DNA from: an uncultured Roseiflexaceae bacterium
Lineage (GTDB): Bacteria; Chloroflexota; Chloroflexia; Chloroflexales; Roseiflexaceae
Direction of reading: 5' to 3'
DNA length: 64,000 nt
Assembly (NCBI GenBank): GCA_937988885.1
Contig: CALKHR010000082.1
Coordinates: 1 to 64,000, forward strand
Part shown: one piece after another, positions 1-8,567 of the stretch
How positions within the stretch are numbered: position 1 is the stretch's first letter
Layout of the letters: the number at the start of each line of letters is the position of its first letter
The notes under the pieces: generated by a model
The model's input: only the letters and a program-made list of their open reading frames with translations
Database searches by the model: none
What the model was told of the DNA's origin: nothing
Program-made: the position numbers and the translations under genes

Positions 1-53
1 CTCAGGGGCTACGGCTCCAAGAAGCCCCCAGCCTTTCGGCGGGGGAGTAGTCA
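1..53. mobile_element. Possible right end of an IS200/IS605-type element
   Basis: A C5-A-GCC arm (from about 27) pairs with a GGC-G5 arm (to about 46), followed by GAGTAGTCAC. This imperfect GC hairpin plus the GGGGGAGTAGTCAC tail resembles what I recall of the 3' ends of IS200/IS605 tnpB elements, where the hairpin is also the end of the guide (omega) RNA. The tnpB gene would lie to the left, outside the window. The match is from memory of the family and the boundary is approximate. Confidence 0.4.
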
Positions 54-119
54 CACAACTGATTGCGGCGGATTTCGTGAGATACTGCGGATGGATATTG
101 GCTACTGAAAGGAACGCAA

Positions 120-836
120 ATGAGCGACCAATCAATCAAGAGCCTCATCCTTGATCTATTACGTCAAGACCATGCCGACCAGCAAGCCTTGGTACAGAGT
201 TTGACGGAAGAGCAGTTCAACGATCCTGGTACATTCGAGGTTTGGTCGATCAAAGCGCATATCGCGCATCGCACATTCTGGTGCGATGATTTGGCGCGTA
301 TGCTGAGCGCGGCATTGAACGGACAGCCAGTTGTGCCACAAACCGAGGACGATCATGTCCTCAACGCAGCAACCTACCAGCAACAAGACGCACGTTCCTG
401 GGCCGATATCTACGCCGAGGCCCAACGTGTAACTGCCACACTACAACAACTTATCGAGCAATTCAGCGAAGAAGAAGTGAGCGAACCTGATCCGCGTTTT
501 CGTCCGCTCACAGGCGAGTATCCGTTGTACATTGCCCTGCTAGGTATGTGCTACGAGCACAACCAGGAACATCTGGCCCAATACTATATCAATCACAACC
601 AGTTTGAGCGGGGCGTAGCGCTACGCGAACAGTGCGTCAATCGCATACTCCAAACTGATCTGCCCGATCGGGTGAAGGGTAATTTCACCTACAACCTGGC
701 ATGTTTCTACGCTTTACAGAATATATTGGATGAAGCTGACGCCCATTTGCACAAAGCGTTCACCCTTGCGCCGCATCTTCAACAGTACTCCACCACCGAT
801 CCCGATCTCACAGCACTCCGCGAACGCTCAATCTAA
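120..836 (+). CDS. DinB/ClbS-like four-helix protein with C-terminal TPR-like tail
   Basis: 238 aa. The first 160 residues look like a DinB-type helical bundle: a WSIKAHIAH segment near residue 50 and YEHNQEH near residue 145 give the three histidines that bind a metal in this superfamily (thiol-dependent transferases and ClbS/DfsB-type proteins). The last 70 residues (NLACFYALQ, A-rich helices, HLHKAF) read like one or two TPR repeats, an addition to the usual 150-170 aa domain. AGGA lies 8 nt before the ATG. It stands alone before a same-strand reductase gene 115 bp on. Substrate unknown; protein-protein contacts through the TPR tail are an inference. Confidence 0.7.
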   Translation: MSDQSIKSLILDLLRQDHADQQALVQSLTEEQFNDPGTFEVWSIKAHIAHRTFWCDDLARMLSAALNGQPVVPQTEDDHVLNAATYQQQDARSWADIYAEAQRVTATLQQLIEQFSEEEVSEPDPRFRPLTGEYPLYIALLGMCYEHNQEHLAQYYINHNQFERGVALREQCVNRILQTDLPDRVKGNFTYNLACFYALQNILDEADAHLHKAFTLAPHLQQYSTTDPDLTALRERSI

Positions 837-951
837 GCATTTTTCACCTGTTTCGTATATTCGCTGAATCTCATGTCGATTTTGCGCAAGGTCGAGCGAC
901 TACTTTACGAAGAACCTTTGGAACCTCAATGAGCACTTAGAGGAGCACACC

Positions 952-1542
952 ATGCGCAAACTGATCATCTCGGAATTCATTTCGTTGGACGGCGTGATTC
1001 AGGCCCCTGGCGGCGCCGAGGAAGATACCGATTTGGGCTTCACTCAGGGTGGCTGGACAATGCCCTACTGGCACGACGACATCGGTGTGCACTTCGATCA
1101 AGCAATGCAAGAGAGCGACGCTTTCTTGCTGGGCCGCCGCACATGGCAGATCCACGGCTCCGCGTTCAACCCGATGCCTCCCGGCGATCCATTCTTCGAC
1201 GCGATGAACAACATCACCAAATATGTCGTCTCGACCACACTGGAGAACACCGATCTCTGGCGCAACTCGATCCTGATCAAGGACAACGTGGTCGAGCAAG
1301 TGCGAGCACTCAAGAACCAGCCAGGCAAGAGCATTCTGCTCGACGGCAGCAGCGTGCTTGCGCATACGCTGATCGAGCACGATCTGGTCGATGAATATCG
1401 CCTGATCGTGTATCCAGTCTCGTTGGGTGGCGGCAAAAAGCTCTTCCCCGAGGGCAGGCGCGTGAACCTACGCCTGCTCGAAGCGACTCCGCTACCGACA
1501 GGTGTTGTGATTATGCACTACGAGGCAGTACGCGAGGCGTAA
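952..1542 (+). CDS. Dihydrofolate reductase family (RibD C-terminal type) protein
   Basis: 196 aa, the normal length for stand-alone YyaP/YwjB-like members. It opens with the family signature MRKLIISEFISLDGVIQAP, has DAFLLGRRTW near residue 60 (the NADPH-site region) and the KSILLDGSSVLAHTLI / YPVSLGGGKKLF segments that end these domains. Such proteins have a reductase fold and are usually of unknown substrate; they are not the housekeeping folA. GAGGAG sits 6 nt before the ATG. A strong hairpin terminator follows the stop codon directly. Confidence 0.85.
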   Translation: MRKLIISEFISLDGVIQAPGGAEEDTDLGFTQGGWTMPYWHDDIGVHFDQAMQESDAFLLGRRTWQIHGSAFNPMPPGDPFFDAMNNITKYVVSTTLENTDLWRNSILIKDNVVEQVRALKNQPGKSILLDGSSVLAHTLIEHDLVDEYRLIVYPVSLGGGKKLFPEGRRVNLRLLEATPLPTGVVIMHYEAVREA

Positions 1543-1565
1543 CAACAGCGCGGTGACAGTGAATC

Positions 1566-1616
1566 AAAAAGAGATGGTGATCATTCTTGATGTGAGGACG
1601 ATCACCATCTCTTTTT
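1566..1616. terminator. Bidirectional rho-independent terminator
   Basis: A perfect 17-bp inverted repeat (1566-1582 with 1600-1616; arms A5-GAGATGGTGATC and complement) around a 17-nt loop. The arms begin with A5 and end with T5, so it has a U-tract in both directions. It separates the convergent reductase and PAS-STAS genes. Confidence 0.92.
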
Positions 1617-1644
1617 CTGTTCGATCGGGAGTTACAGTTTGGCT

Positions 1645-2487
1645 TCACGAGGTTCTCTGCATTGACAACGTCGCTGTAATGGCCGACTGAAGCGTCGCGT
1701 AGGTTGGCAACTGCGAAAAATCGATGCCCAGCGTAACCAACACCTGCGCGACCTCGGGGCGAATACCACAAATCATAATCTGTGCGCCCAACAAGCGCAC
1801 CGACTGCGCCGCCTGAATGATGGCATTCGCGACCTGCGTATCCACCACCGGCACACCCGTGATATCGAGGATGACATTCTGAGCACGTAGTTCGGCGATC
1901 CCATTCAGCAAGGTTGAGATCATATGATGCACGCGCTGCGTATCGACAGTGCCAATCAACGGCATCACAACAGTCGTATCGCTAATACTCAACAGTGGCG
2001 TCGATAGCTCAAAAAACATCCGAGCTTGTTCTTGCTCGCGCAGTTTCTGCTCGGTGATATCCTGCGAATAAGACAGAATATACCGAATAGCGCCCGTCTC
2101 ATCCGCTATAGGTATCACCGTGCTGTTGATCCAAAACTGCACATTTTCGCGCTCCGTTGTCATCTGGAGCTCGCGAGTAACAGGCTTGCGTGTCGCAATA
2201 CACTCCTGAAACATAGTTCTCATGTTGACGAGATCGTGCTCATTGTACGCTTCATCGATCGTGTACATAAAGGTCGTATTGAAGCCATCCATCATACGGG
2301 TGGGAGCGTTGGCAAATACCGTCCGATACGTATCCCCTTCCACCTCGAAGAGCACAAGGAAGATCGGCAGATGATCCGCAGCCAAACGATAATAATTGAG
2401 GATTTGCTCTGGTGAATAATGGGCGAAGTCGTCTAATGTGCCGTTATACGTCGATGGTCGCTCTGCTATGTATGTACGAGTGCTCAT
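1645..2487 (-). CDS. PAS-STAS protein (RsbR-like regulator)
   Basis: 280 aa, cytoplasmic, no membrane segment. Residues about 25-155 form a PAS domain ending in a PAC-like YILSYSQDITEQK; residues about 165-275 form a STAS domain with VVMPLIGTVDTQRV and VILDITGVPVVDTQVA. In RsbR/RsbS-type stressosome and related regulators the residue after the first D of the ITG loop region is phosphorylated by a switch kinase; here the D-T of VVDTQVA fits that place. Partners are not in the window. It is convergent with the reductase gene and separated from it by a terminator. Role as a sensor input to a partner-switching pathway is inferred. Confidence 0.85.
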   Translation of the reverse strand: MSTRTYIAERPSTYNGTLDDFAHYSPEQILNYYRLAADHLPIFLVLFEVEGDTYRTVFANAPTRMMDGFNTTFMYTIDEAYNEHDLVNMRTMFQECIATRKPVTRELQMTTERENVQFWINSTVIPIADETGAIRYILSYSQDITEQKLREQEQARMFFELSTPLLSISDTTVVMPLIGTVDTQRVHHMISTLLNGIAELRAQNVILDITGVPVVDTQVANAIIQAAQSVRLLGAQIMICGIRPEVAQVLVTLGIDFSQLPTYATLQSAITATLSMQRTS

Positions 2488-3152
2488 GGGGTGATACCTC
2501 TTCAGAAGGCTAACACAATCTTCAAGGACAGCACACTACCTAAGACTTCTAACTACCCGATACCCTATCGAACCAACAAAAAAAGCACTACACTTATCGC
2601 AGTCATTGCTATTGATGAACAATACCAATGACATTGAAGCGCTTGCTTCACTCGATCCTTGGAGTACTCACACGATACTGTGATATGGTGTGTTGATCCA
2701 TAGATATGTTTTATGAAAACCTACACGCTCAACGCGATAAACCTCAGATGATCAATAGTCGATTCCGCATCAGCAACCACCAACTTCATTATGACATATA
2801 AAATGATGGTTCACGAATAAAGCAAAATAATATATTGCTACACGCTTCCCTCACATCACAAGTTTCATCCATTATTATAATACACCAATAAGCCAATTAC
2901 TAGACTATTTATCAACGTTTATATACGAGAAAATGATATATTCGAAACCCAGGCAATTGTTTACAGAAAGTAGCTTACCCACCGAATAACGCACTTCCGC
3001 ATCCCTATTGGTATCTATATTCCCGAAACAGGTAAAAGAAAGTACCTTGCTAGCGCAGACTAATATCAAATCCAAATGATTGCTTACGGTATCAGCACGC
3101 TTGCTGAACACGCTTTCTTCAACGTTAGGCTGATAGCAGCACTTCCAGGGAA
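2488..3152. other. Gene-free A+T-rich region
   Basis: No coding region could be supported. Base composition is visibly more A+T-rich than in flanking genes. A 116-codon open frame on the minus strand (2905-3255) has no family signature, is Cys-rich in an uncharacteristic way and lacks a convincing ribosome site. The stretch next to 2487 should hold the promoter of the PAS-STAS gene. Confidence 0.5.
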
Positions 3153-3153
3153 G

Positions 3154-3194
3154 GTGGTGTCGATACGTTGCGCGTAGCAGCGCATCGACACCAC
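3154..3194. repeat. Hairpin repeat (copy A of a two-copy family)
   Basis: GTGGTGTCGAT (3154-3164) pairs perfectly with ATCGACACCAC (3184-3194). The inner part also folds, leaving a GCGTA loop. The 31-nt core (3158-3188) matches the hairpin at 16880-16910, with changes that largely keep pairing. No U-tract follows on the plus strand (A6 instead), so it is not a standard terminator. Confidence 0.7.
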
Positions 3195-3234
3195 AAAAAA
3201 CGTCACATACCTTGCTGCTGCAGGCTAAAACGGG

Positions 3235-3664
3235 GTTGTTACTGACACTGCCCAAGCGGATTTGGTATAAGAGGCTTTCTGAAAAGCATTAGCACGTTGT
3301 GAGCAGAGACACGTGCGTATCAGAATGCAAAAAAAAGCATACCGACCACCGAACAAGGACCATACCGAGGAACCAAATGATACCGGTATAACAGAGCGGA
3401 TTCCTTGGGGTCCAGGGGCGATAAGCCTCGGCTGGAGGTTTTCAAAGGGCCGACTGCGGCCCCTTTGGGCTTGCGCAGCAGCCGAGTTGCTCGTACGAAC
3501 GCGCATTCCCGCATATAGCGCATCCCACACTCTCGCAAAAGAGACACATCAACATGCGTAGTAGGTTTAAAACCTGCCTGCTGTTCGTTACTTCCGCATT
3601 GAAATGCTTTTCAGAAGTGCTCTAACTGGTTTGTTACTGATATTGTCCAACCAGAGTTGGTATC
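3235..3664. repeat. MITE-like or decayed insertion: direct repeats outside inverted repeats
   Basis: A roughly 36-bp imperfect direct repeat (3235-3270 and 3630-3664, both with TTGTTACTGA, TTGTCCAA/CTGCCCAA and TTGGTAT) encloses a 14-bp perfect inverted repeat (TTCTGAAAAGCATT at 3277-3290; complement at 3603-3616). The interior is about 310 bp, with a GC hairpin (AAAGGGCCG / CGGCCCCTTT near 3447-3467) and no supported gene. The layout suggests a non-autonomous element or the scar of an IS, with the outer repeat from an older insertion; element family not recognised. Confidence 0.5.
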
Positions 3665-3950
3665 AATCAGCCAACAATCCCAAGGTACGACGCTAACGCA
3701 AGCATCACACATCGCCATATTGAGCTATAGCTCACACCATGAAACGAGTGTGGTTATCTTGCGGAATTTGGGATCACAAGGAGGATATGAAGGAAATGGA
3801 ATAAACAAGAGGGAAACACCGCGCAACCAGAGGTGCGCAGTGAGAGGCAACAACAAAGAGAAGGTCGGATGGTGCGCTCAACAAACGAATGTCTCTCAAC
3901 ACCATGCCCTCAACAACCACCCGACCCCCAAACAGCGGATCATGTAGCTA
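3665..3950. other. Gene-free stretch downstream of the sugar transporter
   Basis: Nothing could be supported here. Open frames on the plus strand are of low complexity and lack start signals. No strong U-tract hairpin was found after the transporter stop codon at 3951. Confidence 0.4.
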
Positions 3951-4808
3951 CTAACCCTTCACCGCGCCCGCCGTCAGACCTGCCACAATATACCGCTCGG
4001 CATACAGGTAAAATGCGATTGTAGGCACCAGTGAGAGCGTAATAAACGCCAACACACGGGGCCAATCGGTGCCAAACTGTCCTTGGAACTGCATAATGCC
4101 CATTGGCAACGTATACAGTTGCTCGTTGTTCAGCACCAGCAATGGCAAGAAGAAGTTATTCCAGCTTCCCACCATCGTCAACACTGTTACCGCGGCCAGC
4201 GCAGGAACCATCAACGGCAGCAGCACGCGCACAAAGAACCCAGCCGGCGTGCAGCCATCGATCGCCGCAGCCTCGTCTAGCTCACGTGGCAGCGCAATAA
4301 AGAACCCACGCAGAATCAGAATATTGCCCGGCAAGCCAAAAGCGATCTGCGGCAGAATAATCCCCCAGTGCGAATCAACCAAATTGAGTTGTCGCAAGGT
4401 GATATACAACGGCAGGATCGCCACCGACAATGGGAACAGAATACCAAGCGTAAAGAAGTTGAACAGAATATCGCGGCCACGGAAATGCATCCGCGAAAAC
4501 ACAAACGCTGGCATACTCGAAAGCAACAGCACGCCGATTGCTGTGCCCACCATCACAATCGTACTATTAAGCAGCTGCCGTCTGAAGGCCTCGCTTACAA
4601 GTACGCTGGTGTAGTTCGAGAACTGCCACTCCCGAGGGAGACCGAACGGACGCAGAAGGAGCTCGGCATTGGTTTTGAAGCCACCGATCACCGTCGTGAT
4701 GAGCGGAATCAGTACGAGGATCGCGAAGAAAATCGCGATGACGTACTGAAGGATCGTCGTCAACCAATCCGGATACCCCCTAGAAGCTCGTATTTGCTGT
4801 GTCGTCAT
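3951..4808 (-). CDS. Sugar ABC transporter permease, MalG family
   Basis: 285 aa with six predicted membrane helices. The cytoplasmic EAA loop is ELDEAAAIDGCTPAGFFVRV near residues 185-204, the contact site for the ATPase. N-terminal helix IAIFFAILVLIPLITTVIGG is typical of MalG-type CUT1 permeases. It is the last gene of a three-gene unit: 15 bp separate it from the MalF-type permease upstream. No ATPase gene is present; CUT1 systems commonly share one MsmK/UgpC-like ATPase encoded elsewhere. Context with a GH10 xylanase and GH3 enzyme suggests xylo-oligosaccharide import (inference). Confidence 0.93.
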   Translation of the reverse strand: MTTQQIRASRGYPDWLTTILQYVIAIFFAILVLIPLITTVIGGFKTNAELLLRPFGLPREWQFSNYTSVLVSEAFRRQLLNSTIVMVGTAIGVLLLSSMPAFVFSRMHFRGRDILFNFFTLGILFPLSVAILPLYITLRQLNLVDSHWGIILPQIAFGLPGNILILRGFFIALPRELDEAAAIDGCTPAGFFVRVLLPLMVPALAAVTVLTMVGSWNNFFLPLLVLNNEQLYTLPMGIMQFQGQFGTDWPRVLAFITLSLVPTIAFYLYAERYIVAGLTAGAVKG

Positions 4809-4823
4809 GATCAGCTCCGCTGT

Positions 4824-5756
4824 CTATTCAAAGTCACGTCGCATCACCACGCGTTGGTAGATCAGCGAGAAGCCAAAACAGATCGCAAACATAATCACCG
4901 CGATAGCACTACCATACCCCAACTGGAAGCGCTGGAAACCGTACTTGTACAAGTAGGTAGCCATCGTATCGCTCGCGCCCACCGGTCCACCAGTCGTCAT
5001 CACCCACACCAGGTCGAATAACTGGAGCGAGCCGAGCACCGAGAGATAAATGGTCAAACGAATCGTGCTACCCAAGAGGGGGATAGTAATGTAGCGGAGT
5101 GCCTGCAATCGGCTACAGCCGTCGATCTGCGCAGCTTCCTCAAGCTCGGTGGGAATATTCTGGAGACCCGCCAAATACAGCGTCATATGGTAGCCGAAGT
5201 ACTTCCAAGCGATCACCACGAACACGGCGTACAGCACTGTGTTCGGCGTGGCAAGCCACGCGGTAGGCTCACTGTTGGGGCTGATCATTTGCAACAGTGT
5301 GTTGACCAAGCCACCTTGGGGCTTGTACACAAAGTTCCAAATCACACCAACCACCACCTCGGAGAGCACAAACGGCAAGAAGAAGATCATGCGGAAGATC
5401 GACCGCCCGCGCATCTGACCGCGCACCAACAGCGCTAACCCCAACGCCAACGGCAACTGGATCACGATCGACAAGACCACAATCAACAGATTGTGTCCGA
5501 GCGCGTTCAAGAATACACGATCCCCAAGGATACGCGTATAGTTCCCTAAACCGATAAAATTCTGCAGTGGACCGAGACCGTTCCAGCGGAAGAAGCTGAA
5601 ATAGATGGATTGCAGAACGGGCAGCAGCACTAACCCAACGTAAAGCAGGGTCGCTGGCAGGAGAAAGCCGACAATGGTAGCAAGTTGATCCCATTTGATC
5701 GGCTTGCGTCGTACTGTCGAGCGCTCTGAGAGCGAGGTAGAAGCCTGTTGCATCAT
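4824..5756 (-). CDS. Sugar ABC transporter permease, MalF family
   Basis: 310 aa, about six membrane helices starting with LATIVGFLLPATLLYVGLVL after a positively charged N-terminus. The EAA loop ELEEAAQIDGCSRLQALRYI lies near residues 207-226. It pairs with the MalG-type permease to form the CUT1 channel. A 17-bp stem-loop lies between it and the upstream binding-protein gene, so it is probably made at a lower level than the binding protein. Confidence 0.93.
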   Translation of the reverse strand: MMQQASTSLSERSTVRRKPIKWDQLATIVGFLLPATLLYVGLVLLPVLQSIYFSFFRWNGLGPLQNFIGLGNYTRILGDRVFLNALGHNLLIVVLSIVIQLPLALGLALLVRGQMRGRSIFRMIFFLPFVLSEVVVGVIWNFVYKPQGGLVNTLLQMISPNSEPTAWLATPNTVLYAVFVVIAWKYFGYHMTLYLAGLQNIPTELEEAAQIDGCSRLQALRYITIPLLGSTIRLTIYLSVLGSLQLFDLVWVMTTGGPVGASDTMATYLYKYGFQRFQLGYGSAIAVIMFAICFGFSLIYQRVVMRRDFE

Positions 5757-5769
5757 ACACTCTTTTCAT

Positions 5770-5812
5770 CGCGTATGACCAGCGTTCGGCGATAAAACGC
5801 TGGTCATACGCG
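5770..5812 (-). other. Intercistronic stem-loop between binding protein and permeases
   Basis: CGCGTATGACCAGCGTT (5770-5786) pairs perfectly with 5796-5812 around a 9-nt loop. There is no long U-tract after it. In sugar-binding-protein operons such hairpins protect the upstream mRNA or attenuate read-through, giving excess binding protein; that role is inferred from position. Confidence 0.8.
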
Positions 5813-5827
5813 AGCAGTTATTTGAGA

Positions 5828-7261
5828 TTAGGGATCTAACTCAAGTGCCGCAGCTTCTTCGATTATCTGCGCGACTTCCTCGGGTGTACGAGTGCCAGCG
5901 AACAACTCCTGCGTTGCATCGTTGATCGCCTGACCAACTGCCGGTGGCAGGTACTGGTCGTAGTAGAGCTGGTAGTACTTGGCCTCGCCAGCGCGGCGCT
6001 GAACTTCCTTCAACAGCGGGTCATCCAGCGCAACCTCAGCACCCTTCACGGTCGGCGGAACCGCGAAACCTGCCGCAGCCATCGCAGTCTGATTCTCCAG
6101 GCTGGTCAGGAAGCGGATGAACTCGATAGCCTCGGGCGGAGCGTTCTTGCCGATCGCGAAGCCGTCACCACCACCCAGCGCGTCCGAGAGGTCGCCAACG
6201 CCACCCTCAACAGCCGGGAAGGGGAACCAGCCCAAGCTCTTGTTGTAGGCATCAACGTCCTCGGCTGCGCCACGGTTAGCACCAGGTGCCCAGTGGCCCA
6301 TCAACTCCATGGCGGCCTGCGCATTCGCCATCACCGCCTGCTGATCGCCGTAGCCAGCGCCCAGGAAACCGTTCTGGAATGGATCCAGATCGACCAACTC
6401 CTTCAAGCGGCGACCGGCTTCGACATAAGTCTCATCGGCGAACGAGCCTTCGCGGGTGTAGGCCTTGAGGAACGCCTCTTGGCCACCGATGCGCATTGCC
6501 AAGTAGACCCAGTAGAAGTGACCAGGCCACTTGTCGCGCTCACCCAGAGCCAACGGAGTGATGCCAGCTTCCTTCAGCTTCTTCACCGCATCCAGGAACT
6601 CGGTCCAAGTCTCCGGAGTTCGCTCGATACCTGCCTGGGCGAACAGATCCTTGTTGTACCAGAAGCCGATCATACCAGCGTTCCACGGCACACCGTAGGT
6701 CTTGCCATCGAAGGTATACATCGACAGCGGGCCAGGCTGGAAGCTCGCACCCCAACCATTTTCCTGCAACGCAGGCGTCAGATCCTGCACCAAGCCAGCG
6801 TCAGCGTACTGCTTGAGCACGCCACCGCCCCAGCTCTGGAAGACATCGGGCGGGTTGCCCGACTGCATAGCCGTGGCCAACTTCGACTTGAATGCCTCGT
6901 TCTCGAGCACGGTGATCTCGATCGACACGTGCGGGTTCTGCTCTACGAACTGATTGGCAAGGTTCTGCCAATTCTCTCGCTGATCCTCAGCAGTACTGAT
7001 ATGCCACCAAACAATCTTCGTCGAACCACTACCGACAGTCGAAACATCAGGCGTCTCTTCTTCAGCAGCGGGTTCTTCAGCCGCTGCAGGAGCGGCTGTG
7101 GGCTCTTCAGCCGCTGCAGGAGCGGCTGTGGGCTCAGCCGCTGCAGGAGCGGCTGTGGGCTCAGCCGCAGGGGCGGCAGGTTGTGATTGGCCACCACATG
7201 CGGCCAACAGGACCAGGACAAACGCCAGCAACAACGGGAGAAGCGATCTGTGGGCCTTCAT
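5828..7261 (-). CDS. Extracellular sugar-binding lipoprotein of an ABC transporter
   Basis: 477 aa from the ATG at 7261, chosen because AAAGGAG lies 7 nt upstream and the protein then starts directly with a lipoprotein signal (MKAHRSLLPLLLAFVLVLLAACGG, split here: basic start, hydrophobic core, LAAC lipobox). A long Ala/Pro/Glu linker of PTAAPAAAE repeats follows (residues about 24-80), coded by near-identical 27-30 bp DNA repeats. The rest is a family 1 solute-binding fold (KIVWWHISTAEDQRENWQNL; DVFQSWGGGVLKQYADAG; YGVPWNAGMIGFWYNKDLF). First gene of the transporter unit. Ligand probably xylo-oligosaccharides by context. Confidence 0.93.
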   Translation of the reverse strand: MKAHRSLLPLLLAFVLVLLAACGGQSQPAAPAAEPTAAPAAAEPTAAPAAAEEPTAAPAAAEEPAAEEETPDVSTVGSGSTKIVWWHISTAEDQRENWQNLANQFVEQNPHVSIEITVLENEAFKSKLATAMQSGNPPDVFQSWGGGVLKQYADAGLVQDLTPALQENGWGASFQPGPLSMYTFDGKTYGVPWNAGMIGFWYNKDLFAQAGIERTPETWTEFLDAVKKLKEAGITPLALGERDKWPGHFYWVYLAMRIGGQEAFLKAYTREGSFADETYVEAGRRLKELVDLDPFQNGFLGAGYGDQQAVMANAQAAMELMGHWAPGANRGAAEDVDAYNKSLGWFPFPAVEGGVGDLSDALGGGDGFAIGKNAPPEAIEFIRFLTSLENQTAMAAAGFAVPPTVKGAEVALDDPLLKEVQRRAGEAKYYQLYYDQYLPPAVGQAINDATQELFAGTRTPEEVAQIIEEAAALELDP

Positions 7262-7374
7262 CGTGTGCTCCTTTGCGTGTACACCGATCAATTTACTCAA
7301 TGATGATCGCCTGACTCTCCGGGGGCCCTCCGGCAGTGCAGGGCGATGATCGGAAAACAGCGTTGTTCTGTTGA

Positions 7375-8403
7375 TTAGGTCCGTGCGCTACAAGATTGCC
7401 GTATCACCAAATGGGTTGGCAATACTATCCGTTCGACAACAAATGTCGGGTCATTTATCAATTTCAGCAGAGTCTCCGCTGCCAAACGGCCCATCTGCTC
7501 AAGTGGCTGGTGGATAGTGGTAAGAGTGGGATGAACTTGCGCAGCTTGGGTTATATCATCAAACCCAATAACTGAGAGATCCTCGGGCAGGCGTAAGCCT
7601 CTTACCCGCGCCGCCTCCATCACACCCAATGCCATCTCATCGTTGGAAGCGAAGATCGCAGTGGGAGGATCCGGCAGTGCAAGCAGTGTTAATGTGCCCT
7701 CGAATCCCTGAGGTTGCTGGAAATCGCCCTCGTAGATCAAAGCTGGATCGATAGGAATACCGAACTCGGTGAGAGCAGCCTTGTAACCAGCTAACCGCTC
7801 GACCGAACAGCCAAGCTCGGGCGTCCCAGTGATAAATCCAATGCGCCGATGGTTCAATTCGATCAAATAGCGCGTAGCTGTATACGCCCCCTGAAAATTC
7901 TCCGCGCCGATCGAATGGTGGTAATCGCCCAACCCTTGGTGGTCGATCAACATATAGGGGAAACGCTGGCGCTGAAGCGATTCGAGATACGCTCCAGGGT
8001 CACGTGGTAATACAAGTAACAAGCCATCGGTCACACCACGTGTGATCGCGGCCACATACGCAGGTTCCTTCGTCTTGCGGCGGTGGGTCGTGTAGAGCAT
8101 GAGGTCGTACTGCGCAGCATCCAACGCATCGTCGATACCACGTACGATCGCACCCAAGTAGCTGTTGCCCAGCCCGGGCACCAGCAGCCCAATCACATAC
8201 GAACGACCACCCGCCAAACTGCGTGCCTGTTGGTTCGCCACATATCCCAACCGCGACATGGCCCGCAAAACCGCCTCGCGCTTCTCGGGCTTCACATGCG
8301 CCTTGTTGTTGAGCACCCGCGATACTGTGGCATACGATACGCCAGCCGCTTGTGCTACATCAAAAATAGTGACGTTCTCCGACGATTGGTCCGGACGCGA
8401 CAT
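7375..8403 (-). CDS. LacI-family transcriptional regulator (transporter-linked)
   Basis: 342 aa from the ATG at 8403; a GAGG 6 nt upstream decides this start over in-frame codons further up, which would place the operators inside the coding region. HTH at the N-terminus: VTIFDVAQAAGVSYATVSRV then LNNKAHVKPEKR, followed by a periplasmic-binding-protein-like sensor domain (IGLLVPGLGNSYLGAIVRGI; AIFASNDEMALGVMEAARV; VIGFDDITQA). It lies 113 bp upstream of the binding-protein gene on the same strand. Two identical operators sit 39 and 104 bp before its start, so it probably represses itself and perhaps the transporter, released by an imported sugar. Confidence 0.93.
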   Translation of the reverse strand: MSRPDQSSENVTIFDVAQAAGVSYATVSRVLNNKAHVKPEKREAVLRAMSRLGYVANQQARSLAGGRSYVIGLLVPGLGNSYLGAIVRGIDDALDAAQYDLMLYTTHRRKTKEPAYVAAITRGVTDGLLLVLPRDPGAYLESLQRQRFPYMLIDHQGLGDYHHSIGAENFQGAYTATRYLIELNHRRIGFITGTPELGCSVERLAGYKAALTEFGIPIDPALIYEGDFQQPQGFEGTLTLLALPDPPTAIFASNDEMALGVMEAARVRGLRLPEDLSVIGFDDITQAAQVHPTLTTIHQPLEQMGRLAAETLLKLINDPTFVVERIVLPTHLVIRQSCSART

Positions 8404-8441
8404 AGCGAACCTCAGACACAGGGAAGAATCCTGCCAAGATC

Positions 8442-8455
8442 TGCAAGCGCTTACA
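8442..8455. promoter_or_regulatory. LacI-type operator, promoter-proximal copy
   Basis: TGCAAGCGCTTACA, a near-palindrome centred on AGCGCT, of the form bound by LacI/CcpA-family dimers. It lies 39 bp upstream of the LacI start at 8403 and is identical to the copy at 8507. Confidence 0.8.
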
Positions 8456-8506
8456 GGGCGTGTTCGGGAAAACGTTGATGGGGAAGAAGAATTATTGAAT
8501 TTCATT

Positions 8507-8520
8507 TGCAAGCGCTTACA
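8507..8520. promoter_or_regulatory. LacI-type operator, distal copy
   Basis: Second identical TGCAAGCGCTTACA. The 65-bp spacing (about six helical turns) suits looping by a tetramer or two dimers on one DNA face. It lies between the xylanase stop (8568) and the regulator start (8403). Confidence 0.8.
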
Positions 8521-8567
8521 AGAATCTATCATGGCTTCTGCAACTTGTCAAGTCTGTCAACGACAGG

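Noticed and set aside
2905..3255. 116-codon minus-strand frame in the A+T-rich region
   Set aside because: No ribosome site, unusual Cys content, no family; runs into the repeat element.
3313..3561. Three overlapping short frames inside the repeat element
   Set aside because: Several frames are open at once, which indicates sequence bias and not a transposase.
7345..7365. Possible LacI operator GAAAACAGCGTTGTTC before the lipoprotein gene
   Set aside because: Palindrome is weak and it matches neither operator class well.
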